A DNA stretch of 5,700 nt, from the NCBI GenBank assembly GCA_027365375.1, contig DAHXNM010000275.1:1-5700 (forward strand), in the 5' to 3' direction. Source of the DNA: Ferrimicrobium sp. (GTDB lineage Bacteria > Actinomycetota > Acidimicrobiia > Acidimicrobiales > Acidimicrobiaceae). Shown in pieces: positions 1 to 5,512 of this stretch. A model generated the notes under the pieces. The model had not been told where the DNA came from. It searched no databases and saw nothing but the letters and a program-made list of their open reading frames with translations. A program made the position numbers and the translations under genes. Position 1 is the first letter of the stretch; every line of letters starts with the position of its first letter.

Positions 1-351
1 AGGATAGCGCTCAACGGCTGAGACTCCAAGGATACCACGACAACCCAAGTTGGACGTGGGAGGTGTGCAACCACCGACTCGCCCTAGTTCTGTCCCTGTG
101 GATAGGGCAGAACACACAAAGGCGTCTGGAGAGCGAAAACAAAAGAGGTGCATATGAATGTATATGTATTTCGGAGCGGACTCCATGGCTCAAACGGCCG
201 TTCTTTTGTGTTAGCGACCCGAGCACGCAATGTTTTCCGTGTCGCTTGAGGTCTACTCCACACACCTTCCGAACCTCCGCCAAATGGAATGTGGGTCGGG
301 AGTTCAGTCAAGCGTCTCCAACCTCTGGTTATGAAGGCGTTCAACGGCCAG
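1..351. other. Non-coding region downstream of the cyclic di-GMP gene
   Basis: Open frames here give Cys/Arg/Ser-rich products without recognisable domains or ribosome-binding sites. The visible structures are the hairpin at 87-113, a small GGTG/CACC stem at 62-75, a perfect AACGGCCGTT palindrome at 193-202 and an AT-rich patch at about 149-172. No clear terminator with a T tract follows the gene's stop at 352. Confidence 0.5.
87..113. other. Strong hairpin in the left intergenic region
   Basis: GTTCTG, a bulged T, CCCT, the loop GTGGAT, then AGGG and CAGAAC form 6 plus 4 paired bases. It lies about 240 bases beyond the stop of the cyclic di-GMP gene and has no T tract on either side. It may be a processing or termination structure, or part of an unrecognised small RNA. 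Confidence 0.4.
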
Positions 352-2829
352 TCATCGATACGCAGGATCCGCTGACTCGCTCCAGTTTTTTAATGCCAGC
401 GCCATGGCCGGTTGCACCTGGTCTGCTGGTACGGCGTGTGAGAATAGAAAACCTTGACCAAGGTCACAGCCGAGCCGCAGAAGTTCTTTGAGTTGCGCGG
501 AGGTCTCTATCCCTTCAGCGAGCACGGTGATGCCAAGGACATGACACAAAGAGACTATCGCCTCCACCGAGCGTTGTGCGTAGTTGCTCTTCAACGCCGG
601 ACTTATGAAGCTTCTATCTATTTTGATTACGTTTGGCTCCAGTTTGGCGAGATAGGAGAGCGAAGAGTACCCGGTACCGAAGTCGTCGAGAGCGAGAGTC
701 ATCCCAAGGCTCTTGATCCGGTTGATGACACGTACGGCAGAGTTGATATCTTGAAGTGCTACGCTTTCGGTGATCTCGAGAACCAGTCGCTCTGGAGCGA
801 GGTTCGTCGACGCGAGTGTCTGCTCGATCATTGGCAGTAGGGTTGGATCGTGGAAGTGGCGAGCTGAGAGGTTAATTGTCACATATGGTGGAACTCGATC
901 AGGTATGCCCGCTTCCCAGCTGGCGGCGACAGTCGAGGCTCGGTCCATCGCAAAGGAGTCAAGCTTTAAGATCAGGTTGTTCTGGTCAGCAAGGGGAATA
1001 AAGATCTCTGGGGATACGACGCCCAGCGTTGGGTGGTACCAACGCATCAGCGACTCGAAGCCAGCGATTCTGCCGGTGGAGAGCTCCACCAGCGGTTGGT
1101 AGTGCATCGATAGTTCGTCGTTGGTGAGCGCCAGCCCAAGTTCTTGGGTGAGCTTAAAGCTATTGGATGCTCGCTCGCTCATATCGGGCGTGTAGAAAAC
1201 ATTTCGCGCTTTGCCTTGACGTTTTGCCTCGTACATAGCGGTATCGGCGCTTTGAATGAGCTCGTCATACTCCTTGTCGCTGCCTACATCCCAGACTACC
1301 GTTCCAACGGTGGCACTTCGTTGAATTGTGGATTGATCGAGCACGAAGGGCGCGTCTAACACCGGAAGTAGTCGTTTTGCGAGGGTATCGGCGTCAGCGC
1401 AGCTACCGAGTCCTTCGGCCAGGTAGACAAACTCGTCGCCAGCGAATCGAGACAGGGTATCTGAGGGCGGGGTCACCGCCTCCAGGCGGCGCGCTAGGGT
1501 GATTAGAAGCTGGTCCCCGGTGTAGTGACCGAAGGTATCGTTCACTCCTTTGAAGTCGTCGATATCTAACAACAAGAGAGCATTGCACCCACCTGTGCGC
1601 TCAAGCTTGTCGTGTGCTTGCGTTACTCGATCCTTCAGAAATTGCCGATTTGGAAGACCGGTAAGCGAATCGTGTGTCGCTTGGTGAGACAGCTGCTCGG
1701 TCAGCGATCGTTCTCCTGTTATATCCCTCACCGAGCTCACAAAGAAGATCGGCTCCCCGTGCTCATCACGAGCTACCGATCGAGCTACCTCGACGTGGAT
1801 TACGTCGCCATTTTTATGAAGATAACGGGTGACAACTCGAGAAGAGGTTGCTTCGCCAGACAGCAGCCTTCGATATTGTGGTGTGTTCATCTCGCTATCG
1901 TCTGGATGAAGAAATGGAGCAGGGTTATGCCCGGACAACTCTCCAACGCTATAGCCAACCATCATGCAGAAAGCTTCGTTGGCATCGACAAAATTCCCTT
2001 GCCGATCGTGGAGAACCATGCCCGCCATGTTATCTTCGAAGGCGAGTCGAAAACGTTGTTCGCTCTCGACGATCCTCGTCTCAGCGGCTCGTTCAGCGGT
2101 GAGATCACGCAGTGATGCGACCACATAGATCGGAACGCCCCGGTGATCTTTGGCTAGAGAACGTGATACCTCTGCAGTAATTGTCCGTCCGTTCCTGTCG
2201 ATCAGACGCTTGACATAGCTGAGCTGCTCGGCCTTTCCTATAGCTAATTCATTGTTCATCGCCAGTGTTAGCCGGCGATCAACTGGATGTGTATAGTCAA
2301 GAAAGTTCGTTCCAACCAGCTCATCGGAAGAATAACCAAGCATGACAGACAGCGACCGGTTGACGCGAAGGAGATGGCCATCGAGATCGACGACGGCCAT
2401 AGCAACCATGGCGTCCTCAAAGGCGAGTCGAAAACGTTGCTCTTCTTCTGGCAGAACTTCGACAGTTGTAGTTGCATCAGCTGTTAAACGTGATCGATCG
2501 AGGTCACAGCTGACCATAATCGCGATAATGATAGCTATCGCATAGATGCTCCCCGCACCCCAGAGCTCAGATCTCGTGTGAGAGATCAACAGTTCGCCAG
2601 GAGCCATCGCAATGATGGCCACCAACGTGACGCTGAGTGAGCCTATCAGTCCAAAGACTAAACCAGCGTAGACGATCGGAGCTAAGACAGGGAGAATCCA
2701 GACAAAATTCGGGATTGCTGTCATCCGTTCACCGAACGAAAACGAGAGTCCGAGATGGATGGAGGATATCCCTGCCACCAGGATTAAGGTTAACCAGAAT
2801 CGGCGGTCTCGCCAAAGAGGATGTGCCAA
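352..2829 (-). CDS. Membrane-bound PAS-PAS-GGDEF-EAL cyclic di-GMP synthase/phosphodiesterase
   Basis: The 825-residue product is a membrane sensor that should make and/or degrade cyclic di-GMP. Four hydrophobic segments fill residues 11-107. Two PAS domains follow (about 127-245 and 254-372), then GGDEF (378-545) and EAL (556-810). The GGDEF domain keeps D422, N430, D431 and an AGDEF signature at 463-467, an accepted active variant. The inhibitory RxxD site is degraded to P454-x-x-D457, so canonical product inhibition is doubtful. The EAL motif reads ESL (592-594), but the family's metal and catalytic residues are present: E592, N653, E685, D715, D716, K736, E772 and Q792. Both activities are therefore plausible. 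The frame opens at TTG (2829-2827), which has no Shine-Dalgarno sequence. The likely true start is an ATG at 2906 in another frame, across a C7 run (see separate entries), giving 851 residues. Domain calls are secure; the start and the balance of the two activities are not. Confidence 0.93.
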   Translation of the reverse strand: MAHPLWRDRRFWLTLILVAGISSIHLGLSFSFGERMTAIPNFVWILPVLAPIVYAGLVFGLIGSLSVTLVAIIAMAPGELLISHTRSELWGAGSIYAIAIIIAIMVSCDLDRSRLTADATTTVEVLPEEEQRFRLAFEDAMVAMAVVDLDGHLLRVNRSLSVMLGYSSDELVGTNFLDYTHPVDRRLTLAMNNELAIGKAEQLSYVKRLIDRNGRTITAEVSRSLAKDHRGVPIYVVASLRDLTAERAAETRIVESEQRFRLAFEDNMAGMVLHDRQGNFVDANEAFCMMVGYSVGELSGHNPAPFLHPDDSEMNTPQYRRLLSGEATSSRVVTRYLHKNGDVIHVEVARSVARDEHGEPIFFVSSVRDITGERSLTEQLSHQATHDSLTGLPNRQFLKDRVTQAHDKLERTGGCNALLLLDIDDFKGVNDTFGHYTGDQLLITLARRLEAVTPPSDTLSRFAGDEFVYLAEGLGSCADADTLAKRLLPVLDAPFVLDQSTIQRSATVGTVVWDVGSDKEYDELIQSADTAMYEAKRQGKARNVFYTPDMSERASNSFKLTQELGLALTNDELSMHYQPLVELSTGRIAGFESLMRWYHPTLGVVSPEIFIPLADQNNLILKLDSFAMDRASTVAASWEAGIPDRVPPYVTINLSARHFHDPTLLPMIEQTLASTNLAPERLVLEITESVALQDINSAVRVINRIKSLGMTLALDDFGTGYSSLSYLAKLEPNVIKIDRSFISPALKSNYAQRSVEAIVSLCHVLGITVLAEGIETSAQLKELLRLGCDLGQGFLFSHAVPADQVQPAMALALKNWSESADPAYR

Positions 2830-2861
2830 ACGGCGAAAGAAAAATGTTTTGGTCGGGAGCG

Positions 2862-2906
2862 TTACGAGGGGGGGTCCCTCGAGTCGAACATTGCATTTTC
2901 ACTCAT
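2862..2906 (-). other. Out-of-frame 5' start of the cyclic di-GMP gene (14-codon stub)
   Basis: An ATG at 2906-2904 sits six bases after a perfect GAGGAGG Shine-Dalgarno sequence. It encodes 14 codons (begins MSENAM) and then TAA at 2864-2862. This is the best translation start upstream of the large gene, but it is offset by one base from the long frame. If the C7 run at 2868-2874 had eight C, it would read without interruption into the 825-residue frame and add 26 residues, ending in a basic Phe/Arg stretch just before the first membrane helix. The stub is read here as the displaced N-terminus of the gene. A genuine leader peptide is the alternative. Confidence 0.65.
2868..2874 (-). repeat. 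C7 homopolymer (coding strand), candidate slippage site
   Basis: Seven consecutive G on the plus strand, which are C in the coding strand, lie between the strong ATG start at 2906 and the TTG that opens the long frame at 2829. Changing the run to eight C (or five) joins the two frames. Homopolymer tracts of this kind near a gene's 5' end are typical phase-variation switches and are also typical sites of sequencing error. Confidence 0.6.
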
Positions 2907-2912
2907 GGCGAT

Positions 2913-2919
2913 CCTCCTC
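2913..2919 (-). promoter_or_regulatory. Strong Shine-Dalgarno sequence for the ATG at 2906
   Basis: The coding strand reads GAGGAGG six bases before the ATG, the best ribosome-binding site in the window. No comparable site precedes the TTG at 2829, where the upstream bases are T-rich (TTTTTCTTTCGCCGT). This decides in favour of initiation at 2906. Its first four bases (2916-2919) also form part of the 3' arm of a hairpin. Confidence 0.8.
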
Positions 2920-2936
2920 GGTAGAAATCACCGAGG
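2916..2936 (-). promoter_or_regulatory. Leader hairpin overlapping the ribosome-binding site
   Basis: The coding strand has CCTCGGT, a 7-base loop, then ACCGAGG: a perfect 7-bp stem. The 3' arm contains the first four bases of the GAGGAGG Shine-Dalgarno sequence. In the mRNA this stem would compete with the ribosome, so translation could be thermally, protein- or RNA-controlled. The stem is seen directly; the control is inferred. Confidence 0.6.
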
Positions 2937-2955
2937 TTCTGGAGTGATAACACTA

Positions 2956-2984
2956 ATTATACTCTTCCGGAGACATTTTAGCAA
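2956..2984 (-). promoter_or_regulatory. Sigma-70-type promoter of the cyclic di-GMP gene
   Basis: The minus strand has a perfect -10 box TATAAT (2961-2956) and a -35 box TTGCTA (2984-2979; 4 of 6 matches to TTGACA) with the ideal 17-base spacer. Transcription would begin near 2949 and leave a leader of about 43 bases before the ATG at 2906, containing the hairpin and Shine-Dalgarno sequence. A short imperfect dyad, AGTG-ATAA-CACT (2943-2954), straddles the predicted start and could be an operator. Confidence 0.72.
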
Positions 2985-3064
2985 CTGGCCAAGGGTTGCG
3001 AAAACGGCGTCACGTTCATTTGGCAAAAAGGCCATGGGTCGCGACGAAGCAAAATGGAGTGATC

Positions 3065-3093
3065 CGCAAGTCGATTACCGGTATCGTCTTGCG
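3065..3093. promoter_or_regulatory. Long intergenic dyad (hairpin A)
   Basis: CGCAAG-T-CGAT, a 7-base centre TACCGGT, then ATCG-T-CTTGCG: arms of 6 plus 4 bp separated by a single T:T mismatch. It lies about 80 bases upstream of the -35 box of the cyclic di-GMP gene and 245 bases after the stop of the upstream gene. It has no T tract right after it on either strand, so it resembles an operator or a 3'-UTR structure more than a standard terminator. Confidence 0.5.
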
Positions 3094-3127
3094 CGTGGCA
3101 CCGGTTCAAGGGGAGAGAAGCGCGCAA
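3089..3127. promoter_or_regulatory. Alternative hairpin B overlapping hairpin A
   Basis: TTGCGCG (3089-3095) is the exact reverse complement of CGCGCAA (3121-3127), with a 25-base loop. The left arm uses the same TTGCG as the right arm of hairpin A, so the two structures cannot form together. Both the centre of A and the loop of B contain ACCGGT (3077-3082 and 3100-3105). Confidence 0.4.
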
Positions 3128-3206
3128 AGTTCATCTGTCCGCTACGAGTAACCTTCAGTCCATCATGATCTTGCCATCTATCTACCTAAGCTCTCGGTGT
3201 GCAATT

Positions 3207-3260
3207 CAAAAAAGGTTGCGGGTCATATAGACGCATCAACTGAAGATTCTGCGATGCAAC
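3207..3260 (-). terminator. Weak intrinsic terminator candidate for the dimethylformamidase-like gene
   Basis: On the minus strand GTTGC (3260-3256) and GCAAC (3219-3215) can close a stem, with an inner CGCA/TGCG pairing. The outer 3' arm is followed by C and six T (3213-3208). The T tract is convincing but the stem is short and the loop long, so efficiency is uncertain. Confidence 0.33.
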
Positions 3261-3272
3261 TGGGGAGTGATG

Positions 3273-3312
3273 GCTAGCACTTTGGCGTGGAGCTTGCCGG
3301 CAAAGTCTTAGC
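3273..3312 (-). terminator. 3'-UTR hairpin after the dimethylformamidase-like gene
   Basis: GCTA (3273-3276) and ACTTTG (3279-3284) pair with CAAAGT (3301-3306) and TAGC (3309-3312), with a 2x2 internal loop. It begins 25 bases after the stop codon on the minus strand. No T tract follows, so it may protect the 3' end or act as a U-less terminator; actinobacteria often lack U tracts. Confidence 0.3.
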
Positions 3313-3337
3313 TGGACCCGCTGTTCATGGCGATAGA

Positions 3338-4972
3338 CTAGCCATAGAACTTCGACCAGTTTGCGGTTGAGGGTTGTGTGATGCCTGTAGGCCCATCCCC
3401 AAAGAGTTTTAGAATATTGCCGGTCATGAGACGGACGAGGTGACTCGGGCACGAGCTGGTTCCGGGAGCACAATTGAGCATAGCTGCGATCCAGTTGTTG
3501 GTGCCGCTCTCAAAGATTCCAGCCTTGCTTGAAGTGTTAGTGACATATGTGGTGTCGGCGTACATTTTCTGATTGTCGAACCCGATAACGACCGGTGAGT
3601 GGCTTAGAATCTCGACGCCGGACGGATTCGCTCGTTGCGGATTGTAGCCATCAAAATCGTATTTCAAGAGTCCAGGTATGGTTGAACCGCTGGTAAGGCC
3701 GGTCCTTGCATATAGCCAAGAATGAGGATCGGTCACCACCATAGGAAAGCTTTGGTTGTTGTTATAGCCGATATAGGTGTCTCCAATCAAGGAGGAGGCT
3801 GGAAGATTCGCTGGAGGTTGTCCCCACCAGTTCTGGGTTACCCGGGCGTTGTCGACGCCATAGAGCGGATCTGCCTGTGGATCGCGATAGTTTACTACCT
3901 CGAGGTTCGGGCCGAGTGGGGAGGCCTGGAGGCGCACCTTACGCAGGATCGGACTCGCACCGAAAAAGACAAGGTTGACTCCATGATCGGTAGCGGCTAC
4001 GGCGTTGGAGCGCATGCGAGTAGACCATTCTTCGTCGTGCCCAAGAGAGAGCAACGCCTGATGGTGGGTTAGGAGGTTCCCATGGGTGGTGAGGGTGATG
4101 TTGGTCCAGTAGGTCACGTTCAGTCCATGTTTTTCCATGTACCGGATAAGTGGATATTCGTTGGTGAGAAAGTTTGCGGCGCCGTTGCCATAGCCATAGG
4201 GGCGGTCGAAGGAGAGTACGCGAGACCGATTGGGAGGTGGGTAGCCAGGCTTTGGCGTCGCGCCCTGATAGAGGTCGTAGCCCCCGAATGGGTTGAAGGC
4301 CTGCCAGGTGAAGACTGCGTTCATGACTACATAGGTAGCGGTTGAGTTCGGATCCCATACGGTTAACGGGATATAGCTCTGTTGTCCTCCGGAACCGACC
4401 AGTTTGAGCAGGTAGTCGCCCTGTACAAAGGCTTTGCTTATCGCAAATGAGGTGGAACGTTGCCAGTTGCACTGCACCATATATAGAGGAGCTGAAGCTG
4501 GACAGTTTGGCTGAACGGCCCCTGTGAGAGTTTCGGAGGTCCACACTAGCCGAGCTCCAAGTCCTTGGTAATATCCCATACGAAAGGCTTCGATCCGATA
4601 GGTTGGCGCAACCGTGGATACGTAGACATCCACCGTCTGTCCCTGGCGTGCCTGAGGACGGTTGGTATAGCCCATGATCGCATTTGGGGTCTGGGCTCCC
4701 GTGATCTTCCATGCGGTGGTCCCAGGGAGCTTATTCTGGTTGATTACCCAACGGGCCTCTATCCCGTCGGGTCCACGGAAGGTTGTGGGCAGTGATTTAG
4801 CTTTCCCTCCTCTTCTATTAGATGAGGAGGTCTTGGTGGGATGTGTGGCCGATGGCGGCGTACTGCTCAAGGCGATCGAAGCTCCAACCAAGATCACCAC
4901 GATGACGACAGCGCCGATGAGGAGCAATCTTCCTCGTCGCCTGGCGACTTCTCGTTGATGGCGAGCCTTCAA
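3338..4972 (-). CDS. Membrane-anchored N,N-dimethylformamidase beta-subunit-like protein
   Basis: The product has 544 residues. A basic N-terminus (1-15) precedes one hydrophobic helix (about 16-36), then a Ser/Thr/Pro-rich linker (36-60): an uncleaved anchor or signal peptide placing the rest outside the membrane. The remainder resembles the large-subunit domain of N,N-dimethylformamidase, recognised from the RMGYYQG segment (131-137), YPLIRYMEKHGL (273-284), LGHDEEWS (310-317), the VFFGAS strand (335-340) and TIPGLLKYDFDGY (431-443). In characterised dimethylformamidase this subunit hydrolyses an amide at an iron centre held by two Tyr and one Glu; I cannot assign those residues here without an alignment. 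C157/C168 and C501/C508 are spaced like two disulfides, fitting an exported protein. Most homologues in this broad family are uncharacterised, so the substrate is unknown. The start is TTG with AAGGAG five bases upstream; no in-frame ATG occurs before residue 100. No small alpha subunit is encoded nearby. Confidence 0.87.
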   Translation of the reverse strand: MKARHQREVARRRGRLLLIGAVVIVVILVGASIALSSTPPSATHPTKTSSSNRRGGKAKSLPTTFRGPDGIEARWVINQNKLPGTTAWKITGAQTPNAIMGYTNRPQARQGQTVDVYVSTVAPTYRIEAFRMGYYQGLGARLVWTSETLTGAVQPNCPASAPLYMVQCNWQRSTSFAISKAFVQGDYLLKLVGSGGQQSYIPLTVWDPNSTATYVVMNAVFTWQAFNPFGGYDLYQGATPKPGYPPPNRSRVLSFDRPYGYGNGAANFLTNEYPLIRYMEKHGLNVTYWTNITLTTHGNLLTHHQALLSLGHDEEWSTRMRSNAVAATDHGVNLVFFGASPILRKVRLQASPLGPNLEVVNYRDPQADPLYGVDNARVTQNWWGQPPANLPASSLIGDTYIGYNNNQSFPMVVTDPHSWLYARTGLTSGSTIPGLLKYDFDGYNPQRANPSGVEILSHSPVVIGFDNQKMYADTTYVTNTSSKAGIFESGTNNWIAAMLNCAPGTSSCPSHLVRLMTGNILKLFGDGPTGITQPSTANWSKFYG

Positions 4973-4977
4973 CCCCT

Positions 4978-4983
4978 CTCCTT
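4978..4983 (-). promoter_or_regulatory. Ribosome-binding site deciding the TTG start at 4972
   Basis: AAGGAG on the minus strand is five bases before TTG 4972-4970. The TTG keeps the whole basic-hydrophobic anchor, which supports it. An ATG at 4986 in another frame makes a five-codon reading frame whose TGA (4971-4969) overlaps the TTG, so translational coupling is conceivable but unproven. Confidence 0.6.
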
Positions 4984-5157
4984 CATGCTCTTAGTCGGAT
5001 GCGAGATCTTTATTCTGCTTCTCGCCCTATGTTCACTAAACGAAGTTCGCGCTATCGGTACCAATTAAGTCAAGGTAAGTTCCTGCATGCCAGACGGTCT
5101 GCTTTGAGCACCAATATCCTTGATGCTCCCGAATAACACATCTAGGCTGTTCAAGAT

Positions 5158-5184
5158 TATCGACGATACCTTACCGCGTCGATA
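5158..5184. promoter_or_regulatory. Perfect 8-bp inverted repeat
   Basis: TATCGACG (5158-5165) and CGTCGATA (5177-5184) are exact reverse complements around an 11-base spacer. The repeat lies about 185 bases upstream of the dimethylformamidase-like gene. It could be an operator for a dimeric regulator or an RNA hairpin; no T tract accompanies it. Confidence 0.45.
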
Positions 5185-5319
5185 GCGTATACACGGACAG
5201 ATCGGTAGTCTCGTCTTTTTGGAAACACTCACTCAGGTAGAGCCTCCTCGCCCTCGGGGCCGAGGAGCGGAACAGAGAGTTGCAGCTGAGAAAAGGAGCT
5301 TTTGGCCAACGCTATCGAC
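5178..5319. repeat. 11-bp inverted repeat pair
   Basis: GTCGATAGCGT (5178-5188) recurs as its exact reverse complement ACGCTATCGAC (5309-5319), 120 bases apart. It encloses the GC-rich hairpin. It could mark paired regulator sites or the ends of a very small non-autonomous element, or be chance. Confidence 0.3.
5244..5267. promoter_or_regulatory. GC-rich hairpin
   Basis: CTCCTCG (5244-5250) pairs with CGAGGAG (5261-5267) around a 10-base GC-rich loop. It is stable, but no T run follows on either strand in the expected place, so its role as a terminator of transcripts arriving from the transposase is uncertain. Confidence 0.4.
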
Positions 5320-5512
5320 TGTTGTCTTCAGATCGTTGCTTGGGACTTGACTTGTGTTGGCGATGTGTGGCCAATTCAAGTGTTCTCTGCCCAGATGATC
5401 TGTGTTCTAGCAGGCTTCTAGTTAGAAGAGCATCTGAGCTGCAGACAATTAGGTTAGCCAGTTGCTTTGTCGGTGGCTGCGTCAGTTCGGGGTAGAAGAC
5501 AATACCGTTAAC

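Larger units (their letters stand above)
2907..3337. other. Intergenic region between the two complete genes
   Basis: No convincing coding sequence was found on either strand. From right to left on the minus strand it holds the 3' end signals of the dimethylformamidase-like gene (about 3207-3312), a stretch of no recognised content (about 3130-3205), the competing hairpins at 3065-3127, and the promoter and leader of the cyclic di-GMP gene (2907-2984). The two genes are therefore probably separate transcription units. No tRNA or known riboswitch was recognised. Confidence 0.6.
4973..5512. other. Non-coding region between the dimethylformamidase-like gene and the transposase tail
   Basis: No believable gene was found. 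The left part (4973-5150) is the leader of the dimethylformamidase-like gene; a TTGACT box occurs at 5068-5073 on the minus strand but has no -10 box at the right distance. The middle holds dyads at 5158-5184 and 5244-5267 and an 11-bp inverted repeat at 5178-5188/5309-5319. The right part (about 5400-5512) should contain the end of the insertion sequence; a tight dyad CTTCTA-GT-TAGAAG is at 5415-5428. Confidence 0.5.

Noticed and set aside
11..344. Two overlapping minus-strand frames of 86 and 90 codons
   Set aside because: Both lack ribosome-binding sites and recognisable protein features, and they overlap each other; likely chance.
63..491. Plus-strand open frame of 142 codons
   Set aside because: It runs antisense into the secure cyclic di-GMP gene, has no ribosome-binding site and its composition (Arg, Ser, Cys rich) matches no domain.
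3100..3112. GGTTCAAG reminiscent of a tRNA T-loop
   Set aside because: The flanking bases do not form the 5-bp T stem and no acceptor or anticodon arm could be found.
2821..3168. Plus-strand open frame of 115 codons across the promoter region
   Set aside because: It overlaps the start of the cyclic di-GMP gene and its promoter on the opposite strand and resembles no protein.
3186..3473. Minus-strand open frame of 95 codons overlapping the 3' end of the dimethylformamidase-like gene
   Set aside because: A third of it overlaps the real gene out of frame; no start signal and no recognisable sequence.
3939..4712. Minus-strand open frame of 257 codons inside the dimethylformamidase-like gene
   Set aside because: It is a shadow in another frame of a gene with clear family motifs; its own product is low-complexity and Ser/Arg rich.
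5068..5073. TTGACT as a -35 box for the dimethylformamidase-like gene
   Set aside because: No acceptable -10 box lies 16-18 bases downstream on the minus strand.
5280..5495. Plus-strand 71-codon frame with five Cys
   Set aside because: The Cys residues are not arranged as a known metal site and the frame runs through structured non-coding DNA next to the insertion sequence.
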